A stretch of DNA of 64,000 nt, from assembly GCA_944324425.1 (NCBI GenBank), contig CALUWE010000001.1, positions 124,001 through 188,000 on the forward strand. Direction: 5' to 3'. A program made the translations under genes and the position numbers. The notes under the pieces were generated by a model. That model saw only the letters and a program-made list of their open reading frames with translations. It was not told where the DNA came from and ran no database searches. Positions 16,615 through 24,215 of this stretch are shown here, piece by piece; the first letter of the stretch is position 1, and every line of letters starts with the position of its first letter. The stretch is from Candidatus Gastranaerophilales bacterium (GTDB taxonomy: Bacteria; Cyanobacteriota; Vampirovibrionia; Gastranaerophilales; Gastranaerophilaceae).

Positions 16615-17574
16615 TTGGAAGAGAAAATTTTTGACCTAATTATTTTAGGCGGCGGCCCGGCCGGCTTAAACGCTGCACTTTATGCAAAAAGGGGCGGCAT
16701 TGATGTTGCAATTATTGATACATCATCTGTTGGGGGGCAGCCTGTAAATTACCTTGAAATTGAAAACTATCTTGGCTTTCCCACAATTCAAGGGTGGGAG
16801 CTTGCAGAAAAGTTTGAACAACATATAGATAAATTCAACATTCAAAAATTTCAAAATGAAGAAATTCAAAATGTAGATTTAATAAGCACGGTTAAATCTG
16901 TTCAAACACTAAAAAATAAATATTTGGCAAAAACAATAATCATTGCAACGGGTGCTTCGCCTAAAAAACTCGGAATAAGGGGCGAAGATGAATACATAGG
17001 AAAAGGCGTCAGCTATTGTGCCGTTTGCGATGGCGCATTTTACAAAAATAAAACCATTGTTGTAATTGGCGGCGGAAACGCTGCCGTTGAAGAAGGGGTT
17101 TACCTCACAAAATTTGCGGAAAAAGTTTATATAATGCACAGAAGAGATGAACTTAGAGCAGATAAAATTATTCAAGAAAGGGCTTTTGACAACGAAAAAA
17201 TTGAATTTATTTTTGATTCAATTCCATTAGAAATTGCGGGCGATGATAAAAAAGTTAATTTAATTCAATATAAAAATGTTAAAACGGGCGAAATTAAAAC
17301 TTTAAATGTTGATGGCGTTTTCCCTTACATTGGTTTTAGCCCGAACACGGAATTTTTCAACGCTCAACTTGTTCAAGATGAATTTGGCTTTATCAGGGTT
17401 GATGAAAACATGAGAACAAGCGAAGTGGGCGTTTTTGCAGCAGGGGATGTTCGAAGAACACCTTTAAGGCAAGTTATAACGGCTGTTGCAGATGGGGCGG
17501 TTGCAGGCATGAGCGCAGTTAAATATTTAGAGGAAGTAAAACATTTGGAAAAAGAAGGAGTTATCATTAGATAA
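16615..17574 (+). CDS. trxB: Thioredoxin reductase-like flavoprotein
   Basis: A 319-residue FAD/NADPH oxidoreductase that passes electrons from NADPH to a redox disulfide and on to thioredoxin. FAD is bound at ILGGGPAGLNAALYAKRGG (start) and the late AAGDVR motif, and NADPH at VIGGGNAAVEEGVYL. The redox pair is Cys135 and Cys138 in YCAVCDGAFY. Length is normal. I chose TTG 16615 because AGGAG at 16604-16608 is correctly spaced. The in-frame TTG five codons earlier would leave no ribosome site. The gene follows the secreted-protein gene directly and overlaps the next start as TAATG. Confidence 0.92.
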   Translation: MEEKIFDLIILGGGPAGLNAALYAKRGGIDVAIIDTSSVGGQPVNYLEIENYLGFPTIQGWELAEKFEQHIDKFNIQKFQNEEIQNVDLISTVKSVQTLKNKYLAKTIIIATGASPKKLGIRGEDEYIGKGVSYCAVCDGAFYKNKTIVVIGGGNAAVEEGVYLTKFAEKVYIMHRRDELRADKIIQERAFDNEKIEFIFDSIPLEIAGDDKKVNLIQYKNVKTGEIKTLNVDGVFPYIGFSPNTEFFNAQLVQDEFGFIRVDENMRTSEVGVFAAGDVRRTPLRQVITAVADGAVAGMSAVKYLEEVKHLEKEGVIIR

Positions 17575-18533
17575 TGAGGGCAGTTGTTTTTGATAATGAA
17601 CTAAAACTTGATGAAAATTATATGGAACCTGAAAGAAAAGAAGGGGAAGCCCTTATAAAGCCTTTGCTTTTAGGGGTTTGTAACACGGATGAAGAAATAA
17701 CAAAAGGCTATATGGGCTATAACGGCGTTTTGGGCCATGAATTTGTTGGCGTTGTAGTTGAATCTGATGATAAAAATTTAATTAATAAAAGGGTGGTTGG
17801 CGAAATTAACCTTGGGTGCAATAATTGCCCTGAATGTCATAATAACCTTCAAAGACACTGCAAAAACAGGTCAACTTTTGGAATTTACAAAAAAGACGGC
17901 TGCTTTAGCGAATTATTTACGCTTCCAAATTCAAATTTGCTTGTTGTACCTGATAATGTTGATGATGAAACGGCCGTTTTTGTTGAACCTTTGGCTGCAG
18001 CTTATGAAATTTTTGAACAAATTCAAATTAAACCGAAAGATAAAGTTGCAATTTTGGGCGATGGCAAACTTGGGCTTTGCATTTCAACAATTTTTTCAGC
18101 CTTAAATGTAGATTACACCCACATTGGAAAACATTTGGATAAACTTCAAATTACAAAAAATTTGAGCGGAAAAATTAAACTTTTATCTGATATTAAAAAT
18201 GAAGAATTAAAAACTTATGATGTTGTGGTTGAAGCAACAGGCTCTGTTGGCGGTTTTGAAACATCTTTAAGTTTGGTAAAACCAAGGGGAATATTGGTTT
18301 TAAAAAGCACAATTGCAGCAAAAGAAGGTTTGAATTTAGCTTCCGTTGTAATAGATGAAATAACCGTTTTAGGTTCAAGGTGCGGGCAGTTTGAACCCGT
18401 TTTAAGATTAATGGAAAAAAACAAAATAAATACAAAACCCTTAATTTCAAAAATTCTGCCTTTTTGTGATGCTATAAAAGCTTTTGAATTAAACAGGCAA
18501 AAAGACACAATAAAAATTTTATTAAAAGTTTAA
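17574..18533 (+). CDS. Zinc-dependent medium-chain dehydrogenase
   Basis: A 319-residue alcohol dehydrogenase-type enzyme. Catalytic zinc ligands are Cys in GVCNTDEE and the His-Glu of GVLGHEFVGVV. The structural zinc site is CNNCPECHNNLQRHC (about residues 80-94). The cofactor Rossmann loop is VAILGDGKLGL. The order fits medium-chain zinc dehydrogenases that act on alcohols, polyols or threonine; the substrate is not readable. It overlaps the trxB stop by one base (TAATG), so translation is coupled. Pairing with a reductase suggests redox metabolism, but no pathway is evident. Confidence 0.85.
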   Translation: MRAVVFDNELKLDENYMEPERKEGEALIKPLLLGVCNTDEEITKGYMGYNGVLGHEFVGVVVESDDKNLINKRVVGEINLGCNNCPECHNNLQRHCKNRSTFGIYKKDGCFSELFTLPNSNLLVVPDNVDDETAVFVEPLAAAYEIFEQIQIKPKDKVAILGDGKLGLCISTIFSALNVDYTHIGKHLDKLQITKNLSGKIKLLSDIKNEELKTYDVVVEATGSVGGFETSLSLVKPRGILVLKSTIAAKEGLNLASVVIDEITVLGSRCGQFEPVLRLMEKNKINTKPLISKILPFCDAIKAFELNRQKDTIKILLKV

Positions 18534-18537
18534 TTAA

Positions 18538-18566
18538 AAAAGCCGCTTAATTTAAGCGGCTTTAAT
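18538..18566. terminator. Bidirectional terminator between dehydrogenase and hydrogenase
   Basis: Stem AGCCGCTTAA / TTAAGCGGCT flanked by A and T tracts, between convergent genes. Confidence 0.85.
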
Positions 18567-18567
18567 T

Positions 18568-20034
18568 TTATTCTTCCATTTGAATATCATTGCCTTTATC
18601 AACGTATTCTTTAATTTGCTTAACAGCATTTCTTGGCATGCAGAAGGTGGAAGGCCCGCCAACGCAGCCCCCTTCACATGACATTATTTCAATCAAGTTG
18701 CCGGATGAACAAGCGCCGTCTTTTGCAAATTTTTTAAGGTCTCTTATTGTTTGTTTGTTGATGCCTGAAATTACATAAGGGTTAACAAGGCTTTCTTTGC
18801 CCATTAATTTAAGCGCATCTTTAACGGCAGAAGCAACACCTGTTGTTAATGGGAAGGCTCTTCCTTGTCTTGAACTTTCGATTTCAAAAGGCGTTTCTTC
18901 GCATTCTGATAAATTAATTTTATAAGCATCAAACAAACTGTTTAGTTCTTGAATGTTCATAACATAATCAACATTGGGGTTATCAAGCCCTTCTTTTCTT
19001 TTTGTAGCACAGGGGCTTACAAAAACGGTTATACAATCGGGGCTTTTTTGTTTTTCGATTTCTGCCGTGTAATAAAGTGGAGTGTGAGTATCTGAAACAA
19101 ACTTTTTAATTTCAGGAATATGTTTTTTCACAAGTTCATTCCAAGCGGCACAGCAAGAGGTTGTCATAAAAGAATCATTTTTTTCCATTCTTTCAATAAA
19201 TTCTTTTGCTTCTAATCTTGTTGTAATGTCTGCACCGTGAGCAACTTCAACAACATCTTTAAAGCCGCATTTTAAAAGAGCGGTTTTAATTTGCCCTGCC
19301 GTTTCTTTAAATTGACCGATAACAGCAGGTGCTAACATTGCAACAACTTTTTTGCCTTCTTTCATTCTTGATAAAATGTCAACGATTTGGCTTTTTTCAT
19401 GGATTGCGCCAAACGGGCATCTTGCAAGACATTTAGCACATGATATGCATTTTTCTTCAAAGTTTATTTTTGCATGGCCTGATTCATCTTTTCTGATTGC
19501 ATCTGCAGGACAAGCATTTTCGCAAGGAACAACGATTCTTGTAATTGCGCTATACGGGCATGCTTGAATGCACATACCGCAGTTTTTGCATTTTGTAGGG
19601 TCAATTTTTGATTTACCGTTTTCAACCGTTATTGCGCCAAATTTACAAGAGCCTTGGCACGGCCTTGCAACACAGCCTTGGCAAAGGTCTGTAACATGTA
19701 CTCTTGAAGGAACGCAGCCCCTGCAAGCATCTTGAAGAACGGTTAAGGTTTCTCTGTCGGGTTCTTTTCTTTGGGTTGCTTTTTTAGCATATTCTGATAA
19801 AAGAGTGATTTCATCATCATTTTCGATTGAAAAACCAAGCCCTGCTATAATTCTGTCCCTAATAACCGCACGTTCTTTATGAATACAGCACCTGTACGGC
19901 ACTTCGCAATTTTTAGGGCGCATAACATAAGGTATTCTTTGAACATTGTTTTCAAAATCATCTGACATAAAAGCTTCAATGATTCTTGTCATAATTTCTT
20001 TTTTCAAAGCTAAAATTTGGTTTATACTGTCCAT
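18568..20034 (-). CDS. [FeFe] hydrogenase, monomeric group B type
   Basis: A 488-residue cytosolic enzyme that reduces protons to H2, or the reverse, with ferredoxin. The N-terminus is Cys-rich (CRGC, CQGCVARPCQGSC at about 104-130). Two [4Fe4S] motifs follow: CKNCGMCIQACP (about 149-160) and CISCAKCLARCP (about 196-207). The H-cluster motifs are TTSCCAAW (about 291-298), VSPCATKRKE and MSCEGGCVGGP. TSCCAAW rather than TSCCPGW, together with the length and N-terminal layout, points to group B. All H-cluster cysteines are present. No HydE/F/G maturase is in this window. AGGAATT precedes the ATG. Control by Rex (22112) would be in keeping with known NADH-responsive hydrogenases. Confidence 0.9.
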   Translation of the reverse strand: MDSINQILALKKEIMTRIIEAFMSDDFENNVQRIPYVMRPKNCEVPYRCCIHKERAVIRDRIIAGLGFSIENDDEITLLSEYAKKATQRKEPDRETLTVLQDACRGCVPSRVHVTDLCQGCVARPCQGSCKFGAITVENGKSKIDPTKCKNCGMCIQACPYSAITRIVVPCENACPADAIRKDESGHAKINFEEKCISCAKCLARCPFGAIHEKSQIVDILSRMKEGKKVVAMLAPAVIGQFKETAGQIKTALLKCGFKDVVEVAHGADITTRLEAKEFIERMEKNDSFMTTSCCAAWNELVKKHIPEIKKFVSDTHTPLYYTAEIEKQKSPDCITVFVSPCATKRKEGLDNPNVDYVMNIQELNSLFDAYKINLSECEETPFEIESSRQGRAFPLTTGVASAVKDALKLMGKESLVNPYVISGINKQTIRDLKKFAKDGACSSGNLIEIMSCEGGCVGGPSTFCMPRNAVKQIKEYVDKGNDIQMEE

Positions 20035-20069
20035 AAATAATTCCTAACTAAAAATTCACATCATTAAAA

Positions 20070-20078
20070 ATCATACCA
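20070..20078 (-). promoter_or_regulatory. Extended -10 upstream of the hydrogenase
   Basis: On the minus strand TGG-TATGAT, about 36 nt before the start codon. A lone TGTGAA half-site follows it; I do not see a full Rex operator. Confidence 0.4.
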
Positions 20079-20080
20079 TA

Positions 20081-20114
20081 AAAACAAAAAAGAACCCTTT
20101 CAAAAAAGAAAGGG
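20081..20114 (-). terminator. Terminator-like hairpin upstream of the hydrogenase
   Basis: Stem CCCTTTC / GAAAGGG with a six-base loop. On the minus strand it is followed by a long T-rich run (TTCTTTTTTGTTTTT). The only minus-strand DNA upstream is the rph intergenic region, so it must end or attenuate a short minus-strand transcript. A minus-strand TATAAT lies about 40 nt before it. Confidence 0.6.
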
Positions 20115-20227
20115 AAATGAAAAGCAATCAGAAGAGTTGAGGATTTACATTTTTATTATAAAAAATTAAAGTTTACGTTTTATTAGCAAATACAACTAAC
20201 TTTATTTAATTTTATTACCCTTTATGG

Positions 20228-20233
20228 TATAAT
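20228..20233 (+). promoter_or_regulatory. -10 element of rph
   Basis: Consensus TATAAT, about 38 nt before the rph ATG at 20271. The -35 is weak. Confidence 0.45.
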
Positions 20234-20270
20234 AAGCAAGTATAATTTGATTTTTTGGAGATTGAAGGTT

Positions 20271-20966
20271 ATGCGAAAAGACGGCAGACAAAATGATGAG
20301 ATGAGAGAAATTAAATTTACAAGAGATTATACAAAATACGCTAAAGGTTCCGTTTTAGTTGAATTTGGCGACACAAAGGTTTTGGTTTGTGCAACATTGG
20401 AAAATGCAAAACCGAAATGGATGCCAAAAGAAGAAACCTCAGGCTGGATAACTGCCGAATATTCCCTTCTCCCAACATCAACCACAATTCGCTGTCAAAG
20501 AGAAAGAACAAAATTATCGGGAAGAACCCAAGAAATTCAAAGGTTAATCGGAAGAAGCTTAAGAGCTTGCGTTGACCTTGAAAAATTGGGTGAGCGCACA
20601 GTTACGATTGATGCCGATGTTATTCAGGCAGACGGCGGCACAAGGGTTGCAAGCATTTGCGGCGGTTTTGTTGCCTTGAATGATTTATTTAACAAAATGG
20701 TTAAAGAAAAAGAACTTGAAGAAAATCCCATAATTGAACCAATTGGGGCAATTTCTGCTGGAATTATGAACGGAGAAATTTTGGTTGACCTTTGTTACGA
20801 TGAAGATTCAACAACCGATGTTGATTCAAACATTGTTATGACAAAATCGGGCAAAATTATTGAAATTCAAGGAACAGCAGAAGGCGACCCTTTTACAAAA
20901 GAAGAATTTGACACTTTGTTTTATCTTGCAAAAAAATCGATACAAAAAATTATAGCTATGTACTAG
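20271..20966 (+). CDS. rph: Ribonuclease PH
   Basis: A 231-residue phosphorolytic 3'-5' exonuclease that trims tRNA precursors. The N-terminal family motif is MRKDGRQNDEMREI, so ATG 20271 is the start; an upstream in-frame ATG at 20247 adds only an unconserved octapeptide. GAAGG lies just before 20271. Phosphate and RNA binding residues fall in CQRERTKLSGRTQEIQRLI and ADVIQADGGTRVASICG. The conserved acidic pair is in DLCYDEDSTTDVDSNIVM. Length is slightly below the usual 240-250 because of a short C-terminus. A long inverted repeat covers its stop codon. Confidence 0.93.
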   Translation: MRKDGRQNDEMREIKFTRDYTKYAKGSVLVEFGDTKVLVCATLENAKPKWMPKEETSGWITAEYSLLPTSTTIRCQRERTKLSGRTQEIQRLIGRSLRACVDLEKLGERTVTIDADVIQADGGTRVASICGGFVALNDLFNKMVKEKELEENPIIEPIGAISAGIMNGEILVDLCYDEDSTTDVDSNIVMTKSGKIIEIQGTAEGDPFTKEEFDTLFYLAKKSIQKIIAMY

Positions 20967-20982
20967 ATCATAGCTATAATTT
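20947..20982 (+). repeat. 14-bp inverted repeat across the rph stop codon
   Basis: AAATTATAGCTATG pairs perfectly with CATAGCTATAATTT around an 8-nt loop that contains the rph stop. The stem is AT-rich and followed only by TTGAACATTTTAT, so it is a weak terminator or a protective 3' end structure. Confidence 0.6.
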
Positions 20983-20999
20983 GAACATTTTATACGCTT

Positions 21000-21860
21000 T
21001 TATTTAACAAAAGTCATTATATATTCATGTTCAAAAATGTTAAAGCCGCCTGCAAGCGCTCTATATCTCCAAAGGTTTGCGGTTTTGCCTTTTGCTTTTT
21101 CGTTGCCTGTTATATTTTTTACAACAATTGCTTTTGTTGTAAAGCCCACATTTTCCATTCTTTTCATACATTCAAAACCAAGAGGGATAACTCTTGAATT
21201 TTTATATTCATCTCCTATGATAAGGGCTGCAAATCTGCCCTTTTCAAGAAGGTCATAGGCATTTTTAGCAACTTTTTCAAATAAATCATAAAATTCTTCG
21301 GTTGTTTTACAGTTAGATAAATCTTCTTTTTTATCCGAAAATTTAATAATGTCGTCATAGGGCGGGTGCAAAACAACAAACTGTGCTTGTTTTTTGCCCA
21401 TAATTTCAAGCCTTGCCTGAACTTTTTCTTTTGTCTCATCTGATGTTGAATCACCGCAAATGATATTTATATCTGTAACCAACTCTTTTTTTGAAAATTT
21501 ATTTGAGACATAATCTACCATATCTTGTTTTAATTCAACACCAATACAGCGTCTTTCCATATTCAAGGCTTCAATGCCGGATGTTCCCGAACCAAAAAAT
21601 AAATCTAAGATAACATCATTTTTTTTGGTAAATCTTTCAAACAATTGTGTTGCAATTTGGGGGATATAGTTCCCGTGGTAATCATAGCTGTGGCCGTTTG
21701 TTTTATCACGAGATGCAAATTCCCACAAAGACCCTGTTTTTATATGAGAATAAAGTTTCCAATTTCTAAGGTCAATATCGTTGTAGTTTGTTGTTTTTGG
21801 TTTTTCTACAACTCTTAAGTCCGGTTTTTGAATATTAATCTTAACTGATTTTTTTGGCAT
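21000..21860 (-). CDS. Orphan site-specific DNA methyltransferase
   Basis: A 286-residue N4-cytosine/N6-adenine methyltransferase. The SAM-binding motif is LDLFFGSGTSGIEALNMERR (about residues 94-113) and the catalytic strand is FVVLHPPYDDIIKFS (about 167-181), with HPPY in place of DPPY/NPPY. An upstream WEFASRDKTNGHSYDYHGNY segment resembles the target-contact region of this type. I prefer ATG 21860 because GGGGAG lies 10 nt upstream; seven more in-frame codons exist. No restriction gene is adjacent, and the neighbours are rph, a candidate small RNA and rex. It may be a regulatory or residual methylase. The recognition site is unknown. Confidence 0.82.
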   Translation of the reverse strand: MPKKSVKINIQKPDLRVVEKPKTTNYNDIDLRNWKLYSHIKTGSLWEFASRDKTNGHSYDYHGNYIPQIATQLFERFTKKNDVILDLFFGSGTSGIEALNMERRCIGVELKQDMVDYVSNKFSKKELVTDINIICGDSTSDETKEKVQARLEIMGKKQAQFVVLHPPYDDIIKFSDKKEDLSNCKTTEEFYDLFEKVAKNAYDLLEKGRFAALIIGDEYKNSRVIPLGFECMKRMENVGFTTKAIVVKNITGNEKAKGKTANLWRYRALAGGFNIFEHEYIMTFVK

Positions 21861-22009
21861 AAAATACATTCTCCCCAACAAACAAAGAGTTTACAATAAG
21901 TTTTTCGGGTTGAAATCATATTAAAAGAGTAAAAAAGAGAAATATACAATATAAGGATGATAATTACAAAAATGATTAAAGAAAATAGTCAAGGTTACGT
22001 TAAAATTCA

Positions 22010-22015
22010 TATAAA
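22010..22015 (+). promoter_or_regulatory. -10 of candidate small RNA
   Basis: TATAAA with a poor -35 (TAGTCA, 18-nt spacer, 21986-21991). It would start transcription about 22022, exactly at the first hairpin of the candidate RNA. Confidence 0.4.
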
Positions 22016-22021
22016 GAAGGA

Positions 22022-22094
22022 CGGAAGGAAAACTCCTTCCGCTAAAAACCTCCTCCCCAAGTCTAGTAGCCGCAAATTTAAGCGGCTTTTTTTT
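22022..22094 (+). ncRNA. Candidate small RNA with anti-Shine-Dalgarno stretch
   Basis: A compact plus-strand unit of about 73 nt lies between two minus-strand genes. The 5' hairpin is CGGAAGGA-AAAC-TCCTTCCG. A single-stranded stretch then contains CCTCCTCCCC (22049-22058), complementary to a strong ribosome-binding site. It ends in an intrinsic terminator, AGCCGC/GCGGCT followed by eight T. The terminator works only in the plus direction, yet no plus-strand gene precedes it after rph, which is separated by a whole minus-strand gene. C-rich unpaired stretches are known in small RNAs that block translation initiation. Expression is inferred, not shown. Confidence 0.55.
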
Positions 22095-22111
22095 ATTTTA
22101 AAAATGAGGGT

Positions 22112-22729
22112 TTATTTTGAGATTTTATATGTGAACTGTAAAAAGTTGCCCATTAAGTTTTCGTTCCAAACTTCAACACCAATGGGAACGGATAAAACCG
22201 CAGGGGAAAAGTTCCATATATATTTAATTTTTGATTTAACCGCAAAATCGGCAATATTTTGTGCAAAATCCGCAGGAACGGTTAAAATTGCAATTTCAAC
22301 GTTTTGTTCTTTTGTATATCTTGAAAGCTCTTTAATATCGTAAACGGGTTTTGAATTAATCGATTTTCCGATTTTATTTTTGTCTATGTCAAAAAGCGCA
22401 AGAACGCATAAGCCGTAATCTTCAAAATCATTATATTTTGCAAGCGCGGTGCCTAAGTTTCCGGCACCTATTATAAAAGCGTTTTTGGGGTTTGAAAAAC
22501 CAAGAGTTTTTTCGATTGTTTCTTTTAATTCAACCGCATCATACCCGACTCTTGATTTTCCGGTATTATTTAACATTGAAATATCTTTTCTGACCTGCGA
22601 ATCATCAATTTTTAACAATTGCGCCATAGATGAACTTGTAACTGTTGTTTCGCCCTTTTTGATGCAATCTGCCAAAATTGAATGATATTGAGTAAGCCTG
22701 TTTATAACTTTATTTGATATTTTTTCCAT
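22112..22729 (-). CDS. rex: Redox-sensing transcriptional repressor Rex
   Basis: A 205-residue NADH/NAD-responsive repressor. An N-terminal winged helix (SMAQLLKIDDSQVRKDISML, about 34-53) precedes the Rossmann domain with AFIIGAGNLGTALAKY (about 83-98). The family word SRVGYD lies between them. A C-terminal helix completes the domain-swapped dimer type. Length is normal. Rex represses fermentation and hydrogenase genes until NADH rises, and the [FeFe] hydrogenase 2 kb away is an obvious candidate target. It is last in an operon with the LOG and YdjC genes and overlaps the YdjC gene by 20 bp. Confidence 0.93.
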   Translation of the reverse strand: MEKISNKVINRLTQYHSILADCIKKGETTVTSSSMAQLLKIDDSQVRKDISMLNNTGKSRVGYDAVELKETIEKTLGFSNPKNAFIIGAGNLGTALAKYNDFEDYGLCVLALFDIDKNKIGKSINSKPVYDIKELSRYTKEQNVEIAILTVPADFAQNIADFAVKSKIKYIWNFSPAVLSVPIGVEVWNENLMGNFLQFTYKISK

Positions 22730-23588
22730 GGTCGTTAACTTCTTTGTTGTAAATTGAACAATCGCTTAGTTTAAAACCAAGTGCTTTAATTTCATCTGTA
22801 ATTGTTTCATCTTCAGTTATTTTATATTCATTATAATTATACGGCTTCAAAATTTCATTTTCATAATAAGCGGGATGAATTAAAAGCTCAACAATGCCGC
22901 CTTCAATTGCCCTCAAGCCTTCTAAAACCGTGTTTTTATCCATAAAGCCCGTGTAGGTTACACCCAAAAGATAATCGTTTGTTAAAAAGTTTTTTGGCAA
23001 GTATTTCTTATTTTGAACCGTAAAATAATTCAAAAGCCCCCTTTTAATTAAATTTACGGGGTATTTTAAATTAAGATTTTTCTTTAAATTTTTTACTATA
23101 TAAGGCTTTTCAAATTGGGTTCTTATGTATGGAATTTTATATTCATCCGCCAGTTTGCAGACAATTTTAAAAATATTTGGAATTGAATGAATATGAACGT
23201 GAGAATTTATGTGGTTAATTTCAAAGTCGGATAAAATTCTTTCAATTTGCGCCCTGAATTCAAATTCAACGGAATTTAGAAAATCAATGTCGTTTGATTT
23301 TTTTAAAATGTCGATATAACCCAAATTAAAATTGCTTTTGGAATCAACCAAAAATTTAGCTTCTGTTACACTTTTTCCTTCTATTAAATTAAGATGAATT
23401 CCGAATTTAATATTTTTTAGGTCGGAAATTAAAGATGTTGCTTCATTGTAACCTTCCATATTGGCTAAAACGCAAGAAGTTGCAAGAACCCCTGCTTTAA
23501 TTCCCCTGTACACACCCATATTAAAGGGGTGCGAATGGCCAAAGTCATCCGAATTAAAAATCAATATTTTTTCTTTTTTAGCCTGCAT
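22710..23588 (-). CDS. YdjC/ChbG-type carbohydrate deacetylase
   Basis: A 292-residue metal-dependent deacetylase of the YdjC family. Metal-site residues are in FNSDDFGHSHPFNMGVYRG at the start (Asp-Asp and His) and in HINSHVHIHSIP (about 136-147). GIHLNLIEGK is the other conserved block. Family members remove an acetyl group from chitooligosaccharides or from hopanoid/lipid-linked N-acetylglucosamine; the substrate here is unknown. It sits between the LOG gene (11-bp overlap) and rex (20-bp overlap), so the three are co-translated. Length is typical. Confidence 0.88.
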   Translation of the reverse strand: MQAKKEKILIFNSDDFGHSHPFNMGVYRGIKAGVLATSCVLANMEGYNEATSLISDLKNIKFGIHLNLIEGKSVTEAKFLVDSKSNFNLGYIDILKKSNDIDFLNSVEFEFRAQIERILSDFEINHINSHVHIHSIPNIFKIVCKLADEYKIPYIRTQFEKPYIVKNLKKNLNLKYPVNLIKRGLLNYFTVQNKKYLPKNFLTNDYLLGVTYTGFMDKNTVLEGLRAIEGGIVELLIHPAYYENEILKPYNYNEYKITEDETITDEIKALGFKLSDCSIYNKEVNDHGKNIK

Positions 23589-24180
23589 GTTTTAAAAGTT
23601 CTTCTTTTCCGAAATTTGTTTTTTCAAACGTATAACCTTTTAAATAATTAATGGCGTCAATTGGCGTATCTGCAACAAAATAAAGTTTTCTTGCGTTTTT
23701 GTTTGCAAAATTTTTGTTTATTATATTGTCAAAGAATTTTAAAAGATGGTCATAAAAACCGTTTGTATTTAAAATTATAATCGGTTTGTTGTTATAGCAT
23801 AATTGTTTTTGAACAATCATTTCAGACAACTCCTCAAGAGTGCCGAAACCGCCTGCAAGAGCAATAACGGCATCAGATTTTTCATCTAATTTGGCTTTTC
23901 TTTCTCTCATGCCGTCTGTTAAATAAAATTCGTTGCAAAAGTCTTCGTTGCCGCAAAGCGCATATAATTTTTCAGGCATGACTCCTGTTATTTTAGAACC
24001 GAAATCTTTGGCGGTTTTTGAAACTTTATACATAATGCCTAATTTTGAGCCGCCGTAAACAATGTCGTAATTGTTTTCGGCTAAAAGTCTGCCCAGAATT
24101 TCAGCATCTTTATAATACCCTTCATCCAACAAATTACTGGATGAACAAAAAATACAAATCTTTTTTATTTTGTTTTCCAT
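23578..24180 (-). CDS. LOG-family phosphoribohydrolase
   Basis: A 200-residue Rossmann-fold protein of the LOG (lysine decarboxylase-like) family. The conserved motif pair is GGSKLGIMYKVSKTA (about 40-54) and GGFGTLEELSEMIVQKQL (about 110-127, the GGxGTxxE signature). Many bacterial members split nucleoside monophosphates such as AMP or cytokinin ribotides into base and ribose phosphate. Members were once misnamed lysine decarboxylases. It is first of the LOG-ydjC-rex operon. The start codon is 6 nt after a near-consensus promoter -10, so the mRNA should be leaderless. Confidence 0.88.
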   Translation of the reverse strand: MENKIKKICIFCSSSNLLDEGYYKDAEILGRLLAENNYDIVYGGSKLGIMYKVSKTAKDFGSKITGVMPEKLYALCGNEDFCNEFYLTDGMRERKAKLDEKSDAVIALAGGFGTLEELSEMIVQKQLCYNNKPIIILNTNGFYDHLLKFFDNIINKNFANKNARKLYFVADTPIDAINYLKGYTFEKTNFGKEELLKHAG

Positions 24181-24186
24181 ACTGTA

Positions 24187-24215
24187 AGTATAAAAAAAGC
24201 CTGATTAATAGTCAA
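24187..24215 (-). promoter_or_regulatory. Promoter of the LOG-ydjC-rex operon, leaderless
   Basis: Minus strand: TTGACT, 17-nt spacer, TATACT, then exactly 6 nt to ATG 24180. The -35 overlaps the last codons of the upstream gene. This is the clearest leaderless promoter in the window. Confidence 0.7.

Noticed and set aside
20035-20078. Rex operator in front of the hydrogenase
   Set aside because: Only one half-site (TGTGAA) is present; no inverted partner at a suitable distance.
21957-22343. Plus-strand open frame of 128 codons
   Set aside because: It runs through the intrinsic terminator and antisense through rex; composition is not protein-like.
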